A model generated the notes under the pieces. That model saw nothing but the letters and a program-made list of their open reading frames with translations. It did no database searches and was not told where the DNA came from. Positions 19,846-26,701 of a DNA stretch of 64,000 nucleotides are shown here, one piece after another. Numbering within the stretch: the stretch's first letter is position 1; the number at the start of each line of letters is the position of its first letter. The stretch comes from Mucilaginibacter sp. KACC 22773 (GTDB lineage: Bacteria > Bacteroidota > Bacteroidia > Sphingobacteriales > Sphingobacteriaceae): assembly GCF_028736215.1 (NCBI RefSeq), contig NZ_CP117883.1:496001-560000 (forward strand), read 5' to 3'. The translations under genes and the position numbers were made by a program.

Positions 19846-21258
19846 TTATAACCCACTTTCCTCTTGCTTAAATACCGCCATCTGGCTTAATGCACCTACC
19901 TCGGGGTCAACCTCGCCAACGGGTTTAAATGATACGGTGTAGCCAAATTGTGCGGCCACCCGGTTTGCCCATGCTTCAAATTCGGGCCTTGTCCATTCAA
20001 AGCGATGATCGTTATGGCGCATTTTACCTGCTTCATGAGCGGCAAAACGTACATTATATTCGGCGTTGGGCGTGGTTATTACAACCACTTCTGGTTTGGC
20101 GTATTCAAACACCGATATTTCCAGGGCGATTAAACGCTGCTCGTCCAGGTGTTCAATTACTTCTACCAGGGCAGCACCGTCAAAGCCTTGCAGGCGTTTA
20201 TCGCGGTAGGTTAATGAGCCCTGAATCAGCTGCACCCTTTGCAGCTGCCTTTCGGTCATCCGGTCCAGCTTCAGCCTATCTTTGGCAATTTCAAGCGAGC
20301 GGTAGTTTACATCCATCCCCAAAACAAACTCAAATTGCTTTTCGGCTAATAACAGTTTGATGAGGCGGCCCTCTCCGCAACCCAAATCAACCACGCGTTT
20401 AGCGCCGGCAGATAGTAATTCATCTTTGGCAGCCTGTAAACGCAGGTCATGGATGCGTAACTGCGGCTCTTCCGCATCATTTATTCCGGGAGCTTCCATT
20501 TCAGCAGCATCGGGGTCAGCCTGGTCTTTACTCAGTAAAACATCCAGTGTTTGGTTTGCCAATGAACGCTGGTCTTTCATGTACCGGCGAACTATGAGTT
20601 CGCTTGCGGGATGTGTTTCCAACCAGCCCTTGCCTTTAGCCAGCAATTTTTCAATCTCCTCGTGGTTTACCCAATAGTGTTTATCATTATCACATACCGG
20701 GATTAACACATACAGGTGCGATAGCAATTGCTGCAGGGTTACCTGGTTGCTTAACTCTACGGTAAAATATCGGCTAACGCCCCAGTCAGGGTAAGTTGTA
20801 TCCAGCGGATGTTGTACAGCATTAATGGTATATCCCAAAGGTTCAAAAAGCGCTTTTAATAGTATTTCGCCTCCTTTAACAGGCAATACGGCAAGCTTTG
20901 CGGTAAAGGGCATGGCTATATCAACCAGTTCAGGCTTGCCTTTACAACGGCCGTTAAGGGCTGATGAATAGGCCTTGGCTATGGCTGCGCTCATGAACGA
21001 ACTGGCTACATAAGGCCTGTCGTTCACGTATTGCTCCAGTGCAAAACCGTTCCCTTTCGGGCCTGCGCTGCGTACCAGGCCTACAGGATCTATGTCCAGC
21101 AGCAAAGCGGCAGTACATTTTTGCGCGCTTACCTCCGGGTAAAATATATGGGCCTTGCCCGAAGAAATATCGACAGACTGGATCTTCGCCGGATGCTTGT
21201 GCAGCAAAAAGCTCAGATCATCGGCCGGGAAATGGGTGGTGGATATAGTGAGTAACAT
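19846..21258 (-). CDS. hen1: 3'-terminal RNA ribose 2'-O-methyltransferase Hen1
   Basis: 470 residues, near the usual length of bacterial Hen1. The N-terminal half (about 1-240) is the Hen1-specific domain that binds and activates Pnkp. The C-terminal methyltransferase has the SAM motif DLGCGEGR at 291-298 and the family metal-site motif EVIEHLD at 366-372 (E366, E369, H370 as likely ligands). Known role: it methylates the 2'-OH of the broken RNA 3' end before ligation, so that the repaired site resists being cut again at the same position. It is the first gene of the operon. An unusual dyad and a promoter-like TTTGTATC lie just upstream. Confidence 0.95.
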   Translation of the reverse strand: MLLTISTTHFPADDLSFLLHKHPAKIQSVDISSGKAHIFYPEVSAQKCTAALLLDIDPVGLVRSAGPKGNGFALEQYVNDRPYVASSFMSAAIAKAYSSALNGRCKGKPELVDIAMPFTAKLAVLPVKGGEILLKALFEPLGYTINAVQHPLDTTYPDWGVSRYFTVELSNQVTLQQLLSHLYVLIPVCDNDKHYWVNHEEIEKLLAKGKGWLETHPASELIVRRYMKDQRSLANQTLDVLLSKDQADPDAAEMEAPGINDAEEPQLRIHDLRLQAAKDELLSAGAKRVVDLGCGEGRLIKLLLAEKQFEFVLGMDVNYRSLEIAKDRLKLDRMTERQLQRVQLIQGSLTYRDKRLQGFDGAALVEVIEHLDEQRLIALEISVFEYAKPEVVVITTPNAEYNVRFAAHEAGKMRHNDHRFEWTRPEFEAWANRVAAQFGYTVSFKPVGEVDPEVGALSQMAVFKQEESGL

Positions 21259-21309
21259 AAATTGATAGCTGCGCTTAATGTATAATTATTTATTGATGTT
21301 TTGTAATAG

Positions 21310-21352
21310 GATACAAAGTAAGGAGGGGAGTGCGCAGCCTTTTTGCGTAGTA
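21310..21352 (-). promoter_or_regulatory. hen1 promoter/operator module (copy A of a shared element)
   Basis: On the hen1 strand the order is a 22-bp dyad (21352 to 21331, arms TGCG(T)A and TGCGCA around a CTTTTT-type centre), a 13-base spacer, and TTTGTATC (21317 to 21310), 51 bases before the start codon. The same two blocks with the same 13-base spacer occur at 26299-26341 upstream of the MerR-HEPN gene. TTACTTTG resembles, but is not exactly, the Bacteroidota -7 box. Confidence 0.6.
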
Positions 21353-21408
21353 GATGGAAAAGTTGTGAAATGTGAATTTATTATGGGGATGAATGGTGCA
21401 TTTAGTAT

Positions 21409-21486
21409 GGCGGCGAAGACTCACCCGCCCGACGCTGCGCTGGGGCACCCTCTCTCTTCTGCTGCGCAGGAAAGAGGGGCTTGAAG
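21409..21486 (-). repeat. REP-like repeat copy 3, upstream of hen1
   Basis: Best-preserved copy: on the minus strand CAAGCCCCTCTTTCC, a small hairpin, GAAGAGAGAGGGTG, a GC-rich hairpin, then GGGTGAGTCTTCGCCGCC. It is the uninterrupted reference for the target site of the IS110 element. Its end GGAAAGAGGGGCTTGAA (21469-21485) is a perfect 17-bp inverted repeat of 21535-21551, which belongs to the next copy. Confidence 0.75.
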
Positions 21487-21534
21487 GTTGGAAGTTGTTT
21501 TATTACTTTCTCAGAGAAAAATAAATGATGAATT

Positions 21535-21571
21535 TTCAAGCCCCTCTTTCCAACCGCAGGTTGAAGAGAGA
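21535..21571 (+). repeat. Left half of a REP-like repeat interrupted by the IS110 element (copy 4)
   Basis: TTCAAGCCCCTCTTTCC, a small hairpin (AACCGCAGGTT), then GAAGAGAGA match the first half of copy 3 and stop there. The second half resumes at 22957 beyond the insertion sequence. Confidence 0.75.
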
Positions 21572-21676
21572 TTCTGTGTTAATTATCAAATTCTTTTTAA
21601 TTTTGTTTTCTTAAGGCGGCTTTATGTCAGCCTGTTTAGGGCGGTATAACTTCGTGTTTTATTCGCCCTAACTCTT

Positions 21677-22708
21677 TTAAGCGGTTGCTATATTTTCTTT
21701 TTGTAAGTATTCTTTATCATATTTCTTTTCCGTTGTCCAGATCGTATAGATCATTTCCAGTATTTTTCGTTGTACAGCTACTACTGCCTTCATTTTGATC
21801 CCATGTTTAGATACCAGCCTGATGAATATGGCTTTAAAGCGCTCGTCGTGCCTTATAGCGGTTAAAGCTGGCATGTGCATCGCTTTCCTCAGATGTCTGT
21901 TCCCCCGCTTTGATATCCTTGGTTTTCCCTTGACTGATGTACCTGAGTCTTTTACGATCACATCCAGACCTCCCAAACTTACAACTTGCTTCTTATTCCG
22001 GATCAGTTCAAATCCATTGGTCTCGGCAACTGCTGTTACGGCCGTTAAACCTCCTACTCCTGGTATTGACATGATAAGGTTTATCTTTCTATGAAGCTCT
22101 TTGTCCAATTTTACCAGTTCGGCTATTTCCCGCTTGATCTCCTTTTCCTGCCCGTTGAGTAGTTTAATCCGTTGGTTTGCCCGGTATAAACTCCTATCGT
22201 TAGGAAAAGCTTCTGCCTGTTCTGCATGCAATTGATTTTTAGTCATTGTACGGTCGGCTACAATCTGGTCCCGTTCCCGTGTCAGCTGTTTCAAATCCCG
22301 GAATATCTTTTTAGGCTTCTGCCATACTTTAAGGTTTCTTTCTAATCCAAACTGGCAAATAGCCTCCGATGCTGTTTTGTCTGTGATCGTTTTTATCTCC
22401 AATGTTTTCATGTAACTACTGATCTTATTCGGCAGTATAATACTTACTTCAAAGCCCTGATCGCTAAGATGATAAGCTGCTTTTTCATGGTAAACACCAG
22501 TTGCTTCCATTACATAATGGACATTTACCTGGTTATCTGTATGTTTCTTTATCCATACCAATAACGCTGTAAACCCCGACGGCTTGTTGGCAAATGTTTT
22601 GTAAGCATACACTTCTTTATGAAGGGATCGATCCATCCGTCCTAAAGAAACTACCAGTTCATTTTGCGCCACGTCAATGCCGGCTACCTGTTTTAAAATC
22701 TTTGTCAT
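21677..22708 (-). CDS. IS110-family transposase (DEDD, serine-containing recombinase)
   Basis: 343 residues, full length. The N-terminal RuvC-like DEDD domain shows AGIDVAQNEL (D12), the conserved VMEATGVYHE and ITDKTASEAI. A coiled-coil middle follows, and the C-terminal Transposase_20 domain has PGVGGLTAVTAVAE and SKRGNRHLRKA with the conserved Ser. The ATG at 22708 is preferred to a GTG one codon upstream. No frameshift is seen, so the enzyme could be active. By analogy with IS621 it would act together with the non-coding RNA encoded upstream of it. Confidence 0.93.
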   Translation of the reverse strand: MTKILKQVAGIDVAQNELVVSLGRMDRSLHKEVYAYKTFANKPSGFTALLVWIKKHTDNQVNVHYVMEATGVYHEKAAYHLSDQGFEVSIILPNKISSYMKTLEIKTITDKTASEAICQFGLERNLKVWQKPKKIFRDLKQLTRERDQIVADRTMTKNQLHAEQAEAFPNDRSLYRANQRIKLLNGQEKEIKREIAELVKLDKELHRKINLIMSIPGVGGLTAVTAVAETNGFELIRNKKQVVSLGGLDVIVKDSGTSVKGKPRISKRGNRHLRKAMHMPALTAIRHDERFKAIFIRLVSKHGIKMKAVVAVQRKILEMIYTIWTTEKKYDKEYLQKENIATA

Positions 22709-22739
22709 CACCTGATTTGATTAATAATATCAAAAGTGA

Positions 22740-22912
22740 ATAACCCCTCTTCGTTTGCTCTCCTGGTTGGATATCCTGGATATATCGCTATGCAATATTC
22801 CTTACATTCTGTTCAAACTCTAAAGGGTAAAAAGAAATGAGGCAGGATCTCTCTCTGAACATACCTTAATGGTTGTTGGGGTCGCCATCTGCTCTCATTT
22901 CCTTTTCACTTT
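22740..22912 (-). ncRNA. Putative IS110 bridge RNA with target-binding and donor-binding stem-loops
   Basis: Read on the minus strand from about 22912. The first hairpin has arms 22906-22889 and 22845-22829 (AAGGAAATGAG against CTCATTTCTT) with a 43-base loop. That loop holds GGCGACCCC (22886-22878), similar to the left target half GCCACCC, and AGAGAGAGA (22856-22848), complementary to the right target half TCTCTCTTC. The second hairpin has arms 22828-22814 and 22757-22743 (12 of 15 pairs). Its loop holds ACAGAAT (22812-22806), identical to the element's right end at 21577-21571, and CATAG (22792-22788), complementary to CTATG at the left end. Order and strand logic match the IS621 bridge RNA. 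The size of about 170 bases also matches. Confidence 0.72.
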
Positions 22913-22918
22913 ATAATG

Positions 22919-22949
22919 CAAATCTATTTGCTTATATTATGATAACAAA
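22919..22949 (-). promoter_or_regulatory. Promoter of the bridge RNA
   Basis: On the minus strand TTTG (22949-22946) is followed after exactly 19 bases by TAGATTTG (22926-22919), a full match to the Bacteroidota TTTG / TAnnTTTG sigma factor consensus. It would start transcription near 22912, right at the 5' foot of the first bridge-RNA stem. Confidence 0.7.
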
Positions 22950-22956
22950 CATAGGA

Positions 22957-22998
22957 GGGTGGCGGGCGAAGCCTCGCCGGGTGAGTCTTAGCCAGCGT
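22957..22998 (+). repeat. Right half of the interrupted REP-like repeat (copy 4)
   Basis: GGGTGGCGGGCGAAGC then CGGGTGAGTCTTAGCC continue the repeat family after the IS110 element. Joining 21535-21571 to this segment restores one complete family member. Confidence 0.7.
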
Positions 22999-23120
22999 TC
23001 AAAGCCAATGCTCGTGTAAAACCATACACATCAGAATTAACCAATAGCTATCCCCCCTCAAACATTTAATTTTTATTCCCCGCAATACCACGTACTATTG
23101 TAAACCAATATAATCCGTTT

Positions 23121-24278
23121 ATGAAACCAATTTTTAAAATAGCCAGGGCTTTTGTTTTGCTGCTGTTAAGCCAGACATGTTTTGGGCAGGCTACAACCAA
23201 TGTGCTGCCCGACTGGGCTTTTGGCGGTTTTGCGCGCCCTGCAAAGTTGAACCCTATTATATCGCCCGATACCAGCCTCACGTTTATTGACCCGATGAGT
23301 AAAAAGCCGGTGGCCTGGGAGGCTAACGATACTTTTAACCCTGGTGCAGCCGTTAAAAATGGCAAGGTGGTAGTTTTATACCGGGCCGAAGACAAGTTTG
23401 GTATTGGCATCGGTTTCCGCACATCGCGGCTGGGTTATGCCGAAAGCAGCGACGGCTTGCATTTTACAAGGCGAAAAGCCCCCGTGCTTTACCCTGCTAA
23501 CGACGCTGCCAAACCCTACGAATGGCCCGGGGGCTGTGAAGACCCGCGGGTGGCCGTTACTGCCGGTGGTACATACGTTGTGTTTTATACCGAATGGAAC
23601 CGTAAACTGCCCCGCCTGGGCGTAGCTACCTCAACCGACCTGATTCACTGGAAAAAGCACGGGCCTATTTTCGAACAGGCTTATCGTGGCCAATTTTTTA
23701 ACATCGCCAGTAAATCGGCATCAATACTCACCAAGGTGGTGAATGGCAAACAGGTGATCATTAAAATCAATGGGAAATACTGGCTGTATTGGGGCGAGCA
23801 GCATGTGTACGCCGCAACATCAACCAATTTGGTTGACTGGGCGCCGGTGGTGGATAAGAACATGGAATTGAAACAACTGATATCGCCACGCCCAGGCTAT
23901 TTTGACAGCGACCTTACCGAGTGCGGCCCGCCCGCGTTGATGACCGATAAGGGAATCATATTGTTTTATAACGGCAAAAACAAACCAGCAGAAGGCAGGG
24001 ATACCAGGTTTAACCCCAATTCGTACTGCGCGGGGCAGGCTTTGTTTGATAGTAAAGACCCGGCTAAAAATATTACCAGGCTTGATCTGCCTTTTTTGCG
24101 GCCGATGGAGCCATTTGAAAAAAGCGGGCAATACGTTAACGGAACAGTGTTTATTGAGGGGATGGTTTACTTTAAAAAGAAATGGTATCTGTACTATGGC
24201 TGCGCCGATTCGAGGGTAGGGGTGGCGGTTTATGATCCGGCCAGTCCGGCTAAGCCCGATCCGGTTGGGGGGAATTAG
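23121..24278 (+). CDS. Exported five-bladed propeller glycosidase/phosphorylase (GH130-like)
   Basis: Secreted protein of 385 residues with a signal peptide (about 1-22, cleavage after FG or GQ). The body shows blade motifs of five-bladed beta-propeller carbohydrate enzymes. Examples are FNPGAAV..VVVLYRAED, LGYAESSDGLHF, GGCEDPRV and ATSTDLIHWKKHGPIF, then CGPPALMTDKGIILFYNG and KWYLYYGCADSRVGVA. These fit GH130 (mannoside phosphorylase/mannosidase) best; GH43/GH32 are alternatives. It is not next to a SusC/SusD pair, so it is not an obvious polysaccharide-utilisation locus. An inverted repeat follows immediately after its stop. Confidence 0.78.
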   Translation: MKPIFKIARAFVLLLLSQTCFGQATTNVLPDWAFGGFARPAKLNPIISPDTSLTFIDPMSKKPVAWEANDTFNPGAAVKNGKVVVLYRAEDKFGIGIGFRTSRLGYAESSDGLHFTRRKAPVLYPANDAAKPYEWPGGCEDPRVAVTAGGTYVVFYTEWNRKLPRLGVATSTDLIHWKKHGPIFEQAYRGQFFNIASKSASILTKVVNGKQVIIKINGKYWLYWGEQHVYAATSTNLVDWAPVVDKNMELKQLISPRPGYFDSDLTECGPPALMTDKGIILFYNGKNKPAEGRDTRFNPNSYCAGQALFDSKDPAKNITRLDLPFLRPMEPFEKSGQYVNGTVFIEGMVYFKKKWYLYYGCADSRVGVAVYDPASPAKPDPVGGN

Positions 24279-24280
24279 GG

Positions 24281-24441
24281 CTAAGTCTTAAGCCTTAAGT
24301 TCTAAGTCCAAAGTCAATTTATTCTTGTTGATGTAGAATTTGAAGGTTTCGATGAAAGGCAGCCCGCTTAATAGTATTAAGGTGTATAATCAAAAGCTAA
24401 TTAATTCTTTTCTGACTTAGAACTTAAGGCTTTAGACTTAA
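24281..24441. repeat. MITE-like element with 28-bp terminal inverted repeats
   Basis: Arms 24281-24308 and 24414-24441 are reverse complements at 26 of 28 positions, with 105 bp between. The 17-base segment AAAGTCAATTTATTCTT at 24310-24326 recurs exactly at 28319-28335 inside a shorter related element. There is no coding capacity. It begins three bases after the GH130-like gene and may also end its transcript. Confidence 0.7.
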
Positions 24442-24549
24442 GACTAAAAATTTAAGGGCGCATACTTTTTAAGCACGTAAGTGTGCACCCTTAAACACAC
24501 AGACCAAGAGATGATCTGCCTGCGCAAAGAGGTCGTTATAAAGTTCTTC

Positions 24550-24729
24550 CTAAAATGAGAACGGCCCGTGGCTGCTGCCGAACGGGAACTTATTAACCCG
24601 CCCATACGAATGGTCGCAACGCGTGTGATCGCGGTACATTTTGGGGTTAAGACTTTGGCAGGGTACTGATTCAGATTTTGTAGCCTCAGCTTTCTCTGGC
24701 TGGTTAACTACAGTGACATTTTTCTTCAT
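24550..24729 (-). CDS. 59-residue small protein with two cysteines and a Gly/Ser/Phe-rich tail
   Basis: Short open frame with a good Shine-Dalgarno (AGGAGA, eight bases before ATG 24729). The protein starts MKKNVTVVNQPEKAEATKSE, has cysteines in VPCQSL and TRCDHS, and ends NKFPFGSSHGPFSF. There is no membrane segment. The lysine/glutamate-rich leader and a Cys/Gly/Ser-rich C-terminus recall ribosomally made peptide precursors, but no maturation enzyme is nearby, so this is only a resemblance. It lies downstream of the MerR-HEPN operon on the same strand, 168 bases away. Confidence 0.6.
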   Translation of the reverse strand: MKKNVTVVNQPEKAEATKSESVPCQSLNPKMYRDHTRCDHSYGRVNKFPFGSSHGPFSF

Positions 24730-24897
24730 GACGACTTCTCCTGATATTTTGGTTTATTTGAAATTGGTAGTATGAAGTTAAGCACAAAATCGCTCATTTA
24801 CAATAGGGTTGAGAAGAAAAAAATATTATTTAATAAGAGATGCTTTCCACTTTGAATAAGAAGAAAAAAGACTTTTATCTGAAGCAAGAAAATCACG

Positions 24898-25437
24898 TTA
24901 TGATTTTAGATGTCTTGTTATGAGTGGAAACCATAGATAACAAAAACGATATTTTCTTGTGGTTAATTTATAGCAGCTCCTATTGGTTCTTTTTATGCGA
25001 TCTTGATTGCCGATTTCTTTTTTATCGAATGAAAATATTTGATGATACCGATTTTGAAATCTATCTTCATATTTTAGATGTAAGTCTTCCATTTTAAGAC
25101 TGTTATTGTCTATTTTTAAAAATTCATCCTCTTTAAACACTGTAAAATATGCAGATCTCTCGGGGATATACTTGTTGGCTTTAAGCGCATTGTAATTGGG
25201 GATAATATCTGAGGCCTATTTTTGTACCATAACTGATCGATCTTTGTTAGTTACTTCCAAATTGTAAATATTGCCTCTTATGCAGATAACAAACGGCTCA
25301 ACTTCATTTCCAAAATCGGTTCTATAGTTAAATCCAGAGTTTTCTCTTTTTTTAATCGTTCTAAAAAAGCCAATAATACCTAAAATAGAGCCTATTAGGT
25401 ATAAGATGTCTTTTGCTATGTTTATAAAAGATGACAT
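24898..25437 (-). pseudogene. Small membrane-anchored protein gene split by an in-frame TAG
   Basis: Two consecutive open stretches on the minus strand, 25437-25216 (73 residues) and 25215-24898, are in the same frame and separated only by TAG at 25218-25216. The first part has one membrane segment (about residues 8-24) and then a basic RTIKKRE. The part after the stop continues smoothly with KANKYIPERSAYFTVFKE, which looks like protein sequence. A downstream GTG at 25140 has no clear ribosome binding site. The whole would be about 178 residues. It starts 38 bases after the MerR-HEPN gene, so they are probably one operon. Pseudogene, amber readthrough and sequencing error are all possible. 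Confidence 0.6.
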
Positions 25438-25475
25438 TATTCTTAATTATTAGTGAAAGCAAATAATTATATCAC

Positions 25476-26267
25476 TTAATATGTTATTCCTTTATGATGT
25501 AATATGTTTTGGAATATTTTAGATAGCCATCCCATTCGACCTTTTAGTTTTACAAAATCTATGAATACCTCATCTTTTTCAGAACCACCGCCATACCTAA
25601 ATGTGGTGCTGCTTGGGTCAAAGTCATTAAAAGATACTATCGTGTTTTCAAGCCATTCGGGAGGCTTTAAATTAAACTCATTTTTTAATAACACCGTTAG
25701 CTTATTATATAAATGGATCAGATTGTGATTTTGCTTATACTCACCGGTAATAACTTTTAAATATAATTCGATAGAATGTCTGTAATTGAACATTATAGGG
25801 CATATTAGCAGCCAAGCCTCCTCGTTTTCTACAGCAATTTCGGTCAATCGATCGCCGGCAAGTTTATAGGCCCTTGCCAGTGGCAATAAATCTGCAAATG
25901 AAGATAATCCAGCAAAAATTGCCCCGTGTGTCCATGTTTCGTCAATATCCTCAGGTGGGTCAATGAATATAGGAGTTAATGAACTTATCAAATCAGTAAT
26001 ATATGGATTCTCAAATTGATCTTTTCTATTTAAGCCAATCTTTATACACTCGATATCGGGATCGTCTTCCCATTCCGTATAAATATGTGCCATAACTCTT
26101 ATATCCTCTAATTGAAATTCCCTCGTAATCCCTTTTGATGGATTAGCTTTGACGCCCATATATTCAGAAAACATAAATGCCCATTTTTGAATGATCACCT
26201 TATCTACTTTTAAGATTCGGGCAGCATCGGCAACAGTAAATTTTGATTGATATTTAGTCATAGCCAA
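25476..26267 (-). CDS. MerR-type helix-turn-helix fused to a HEPN-like helical domain
   Basis: 263 residues. The N-terminus (about 9-70) fits a MerR-like winged helix: FTVADAARILKVDKVIIQKW, then ITREFQLEDIRVMAHI. The C-terminal half contains NYRHSIELYLKVITG followed by HNLIHLYNKL, a pattern of HEPN-like helical bundles, many of which are ribonucleases or nucleotide-binding domains in conflict systems. A canonical Rx4-6H ribonuclease motif is not clear, so catalysis is uncertain. The region is AT-rich by eye against its flanks. It is divergent from the 26385 gene and carries the same promoter module as hen1. Confidence 0.7.
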   Translation of the reverse strand: MAMTKYQSKFTVADAARILKVDKVIIQKWAFMFSEYMGVKANPSKGITREFQLEDIRVMAHIYTEWEDDPDIECIKIGLNRKDQFENPYITDLISSLTPIFIDPPEDIDETWTHGAIFAGLSSFADLLPLARAYKLAGDRLTEIAVENEEAWLLICPIMFNYRHSIELYLKVITGEYKQNHNLIHLYNKLTVLLKNEFNLKPPEWLENTIVSFNDFDPSSTTFRYGGGSEKDEVFIDFVKLKGRMGWLSKIFQNILHHKGITY

Positions 26268-26298
26268 TTCTAAAGTAGTTAATTATTATCTTGTTGAT

Positions 26299-26341
26299 GA
26301 TACAAAATAAAACAGCCACTGCGCAGTCTTTTTGCGCAGTA
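26299..26341 (-). promoter_or_regulatory. Promoter/operator module of the MerR-HEPN operon (copy B of a shared element)
   Basis: The dyad ACTGCGCA (26318-26325) and TGCGCAGT (26333-26340) is perfect, around a GTCTTTT centre. Then come 13 bases and, on the gene strand, TTTGTATC (26306-26299), 31 bases before the start codon. Against copy A at 21310-21352, the TTTGTATC block is identical, 20 of 22 dyad positions are identical and the spacer length is the same. It lies in the divergent gap, so it could also act on the 26385-27745 genes. Confidence 0.6.
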
Positions 26342-26384
26342 AAAAATAATTTATTATTTTAACGGTCTAAATAAACTTATCGCA

Positions 26385-26696
26385 ATGGATCAACCTACAA
26401 CACCCCCAGTTACCACAGTACAATTTTGTAAATTAAGAATTGAGAATAAGTTGTTTTACAGTAGCGAACAAGATGTAGTGATTGATTTCGGATTAAAAGA
26501 TAATCCCGTTTTTAAGGAAAACGATGCCATAATACAAGCTACATTAAAAGTGACAGAATACTACACCCTGGTAGATGCCTTAAACTACATGTCGTCAATA
26601 GGGTGGGAGGTGGTATTAGCCATACCTGTTCCCTTGCACAAGGGATCTTTAAATGTTGAATTCATTATGAAAATGCAGTTTAACACGCCAAACTAA
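26385..26696 (+). CDS. Small unknown protein upstream of the WYL regulator
   Basis: 103 residues, soluble, not recognised. The sequence alternates short beta-like and amphipathic stretches (VTEYYTLVDALNYMSSIGWEVV, EFIMKMQF). It is separated by five bases from the WYL gene, so the two are co-transcribed. The divergent region upstream carries the dyad at 26318-26340. Confidence 0.65.
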   Translation: MDQPTTPPVTTVQFCKLRIENKLFYSSEQDVVIDFGLKDNPVFKENDAIIQATLKVTEYYTLVDALNYMSSIGWEVVLAIPVPLHKGSLNVEFIMKMQFNTPN

Positions 26697-26701
26697 ATAG
26701 T

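Larger units (their letters stand above)
21571..22957 (-). mobile_element. IS110-family insertion sequence, complete, nested in a REP-like repeat
   Basis: The element is about 1.39 kb, bounded by the two halves of an interrupted REP-like repeat. The left repeat half ends at about 21571 and the right half begins at about 22957. Comparison with intact copy 3 (GAAGAGAGAGGGTG) defines both edges to within two or three bases; a CT dinucleotide core (minus strand 22957-22956 and 21570-21569) fits the family. There are no terminal inverted repeats, as expected. It contains one intact transposase gene and a 240-base non-coding upstream end carrying the putative bridge RNA. Confidence 0.85.

Noticed and set aside
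26318..26340. Hairpin read as a transcription terminator
   Set aside because: It sits in a divergent promoter region and recurs with fixed spacing upstream of hen1, which suits an operator better.
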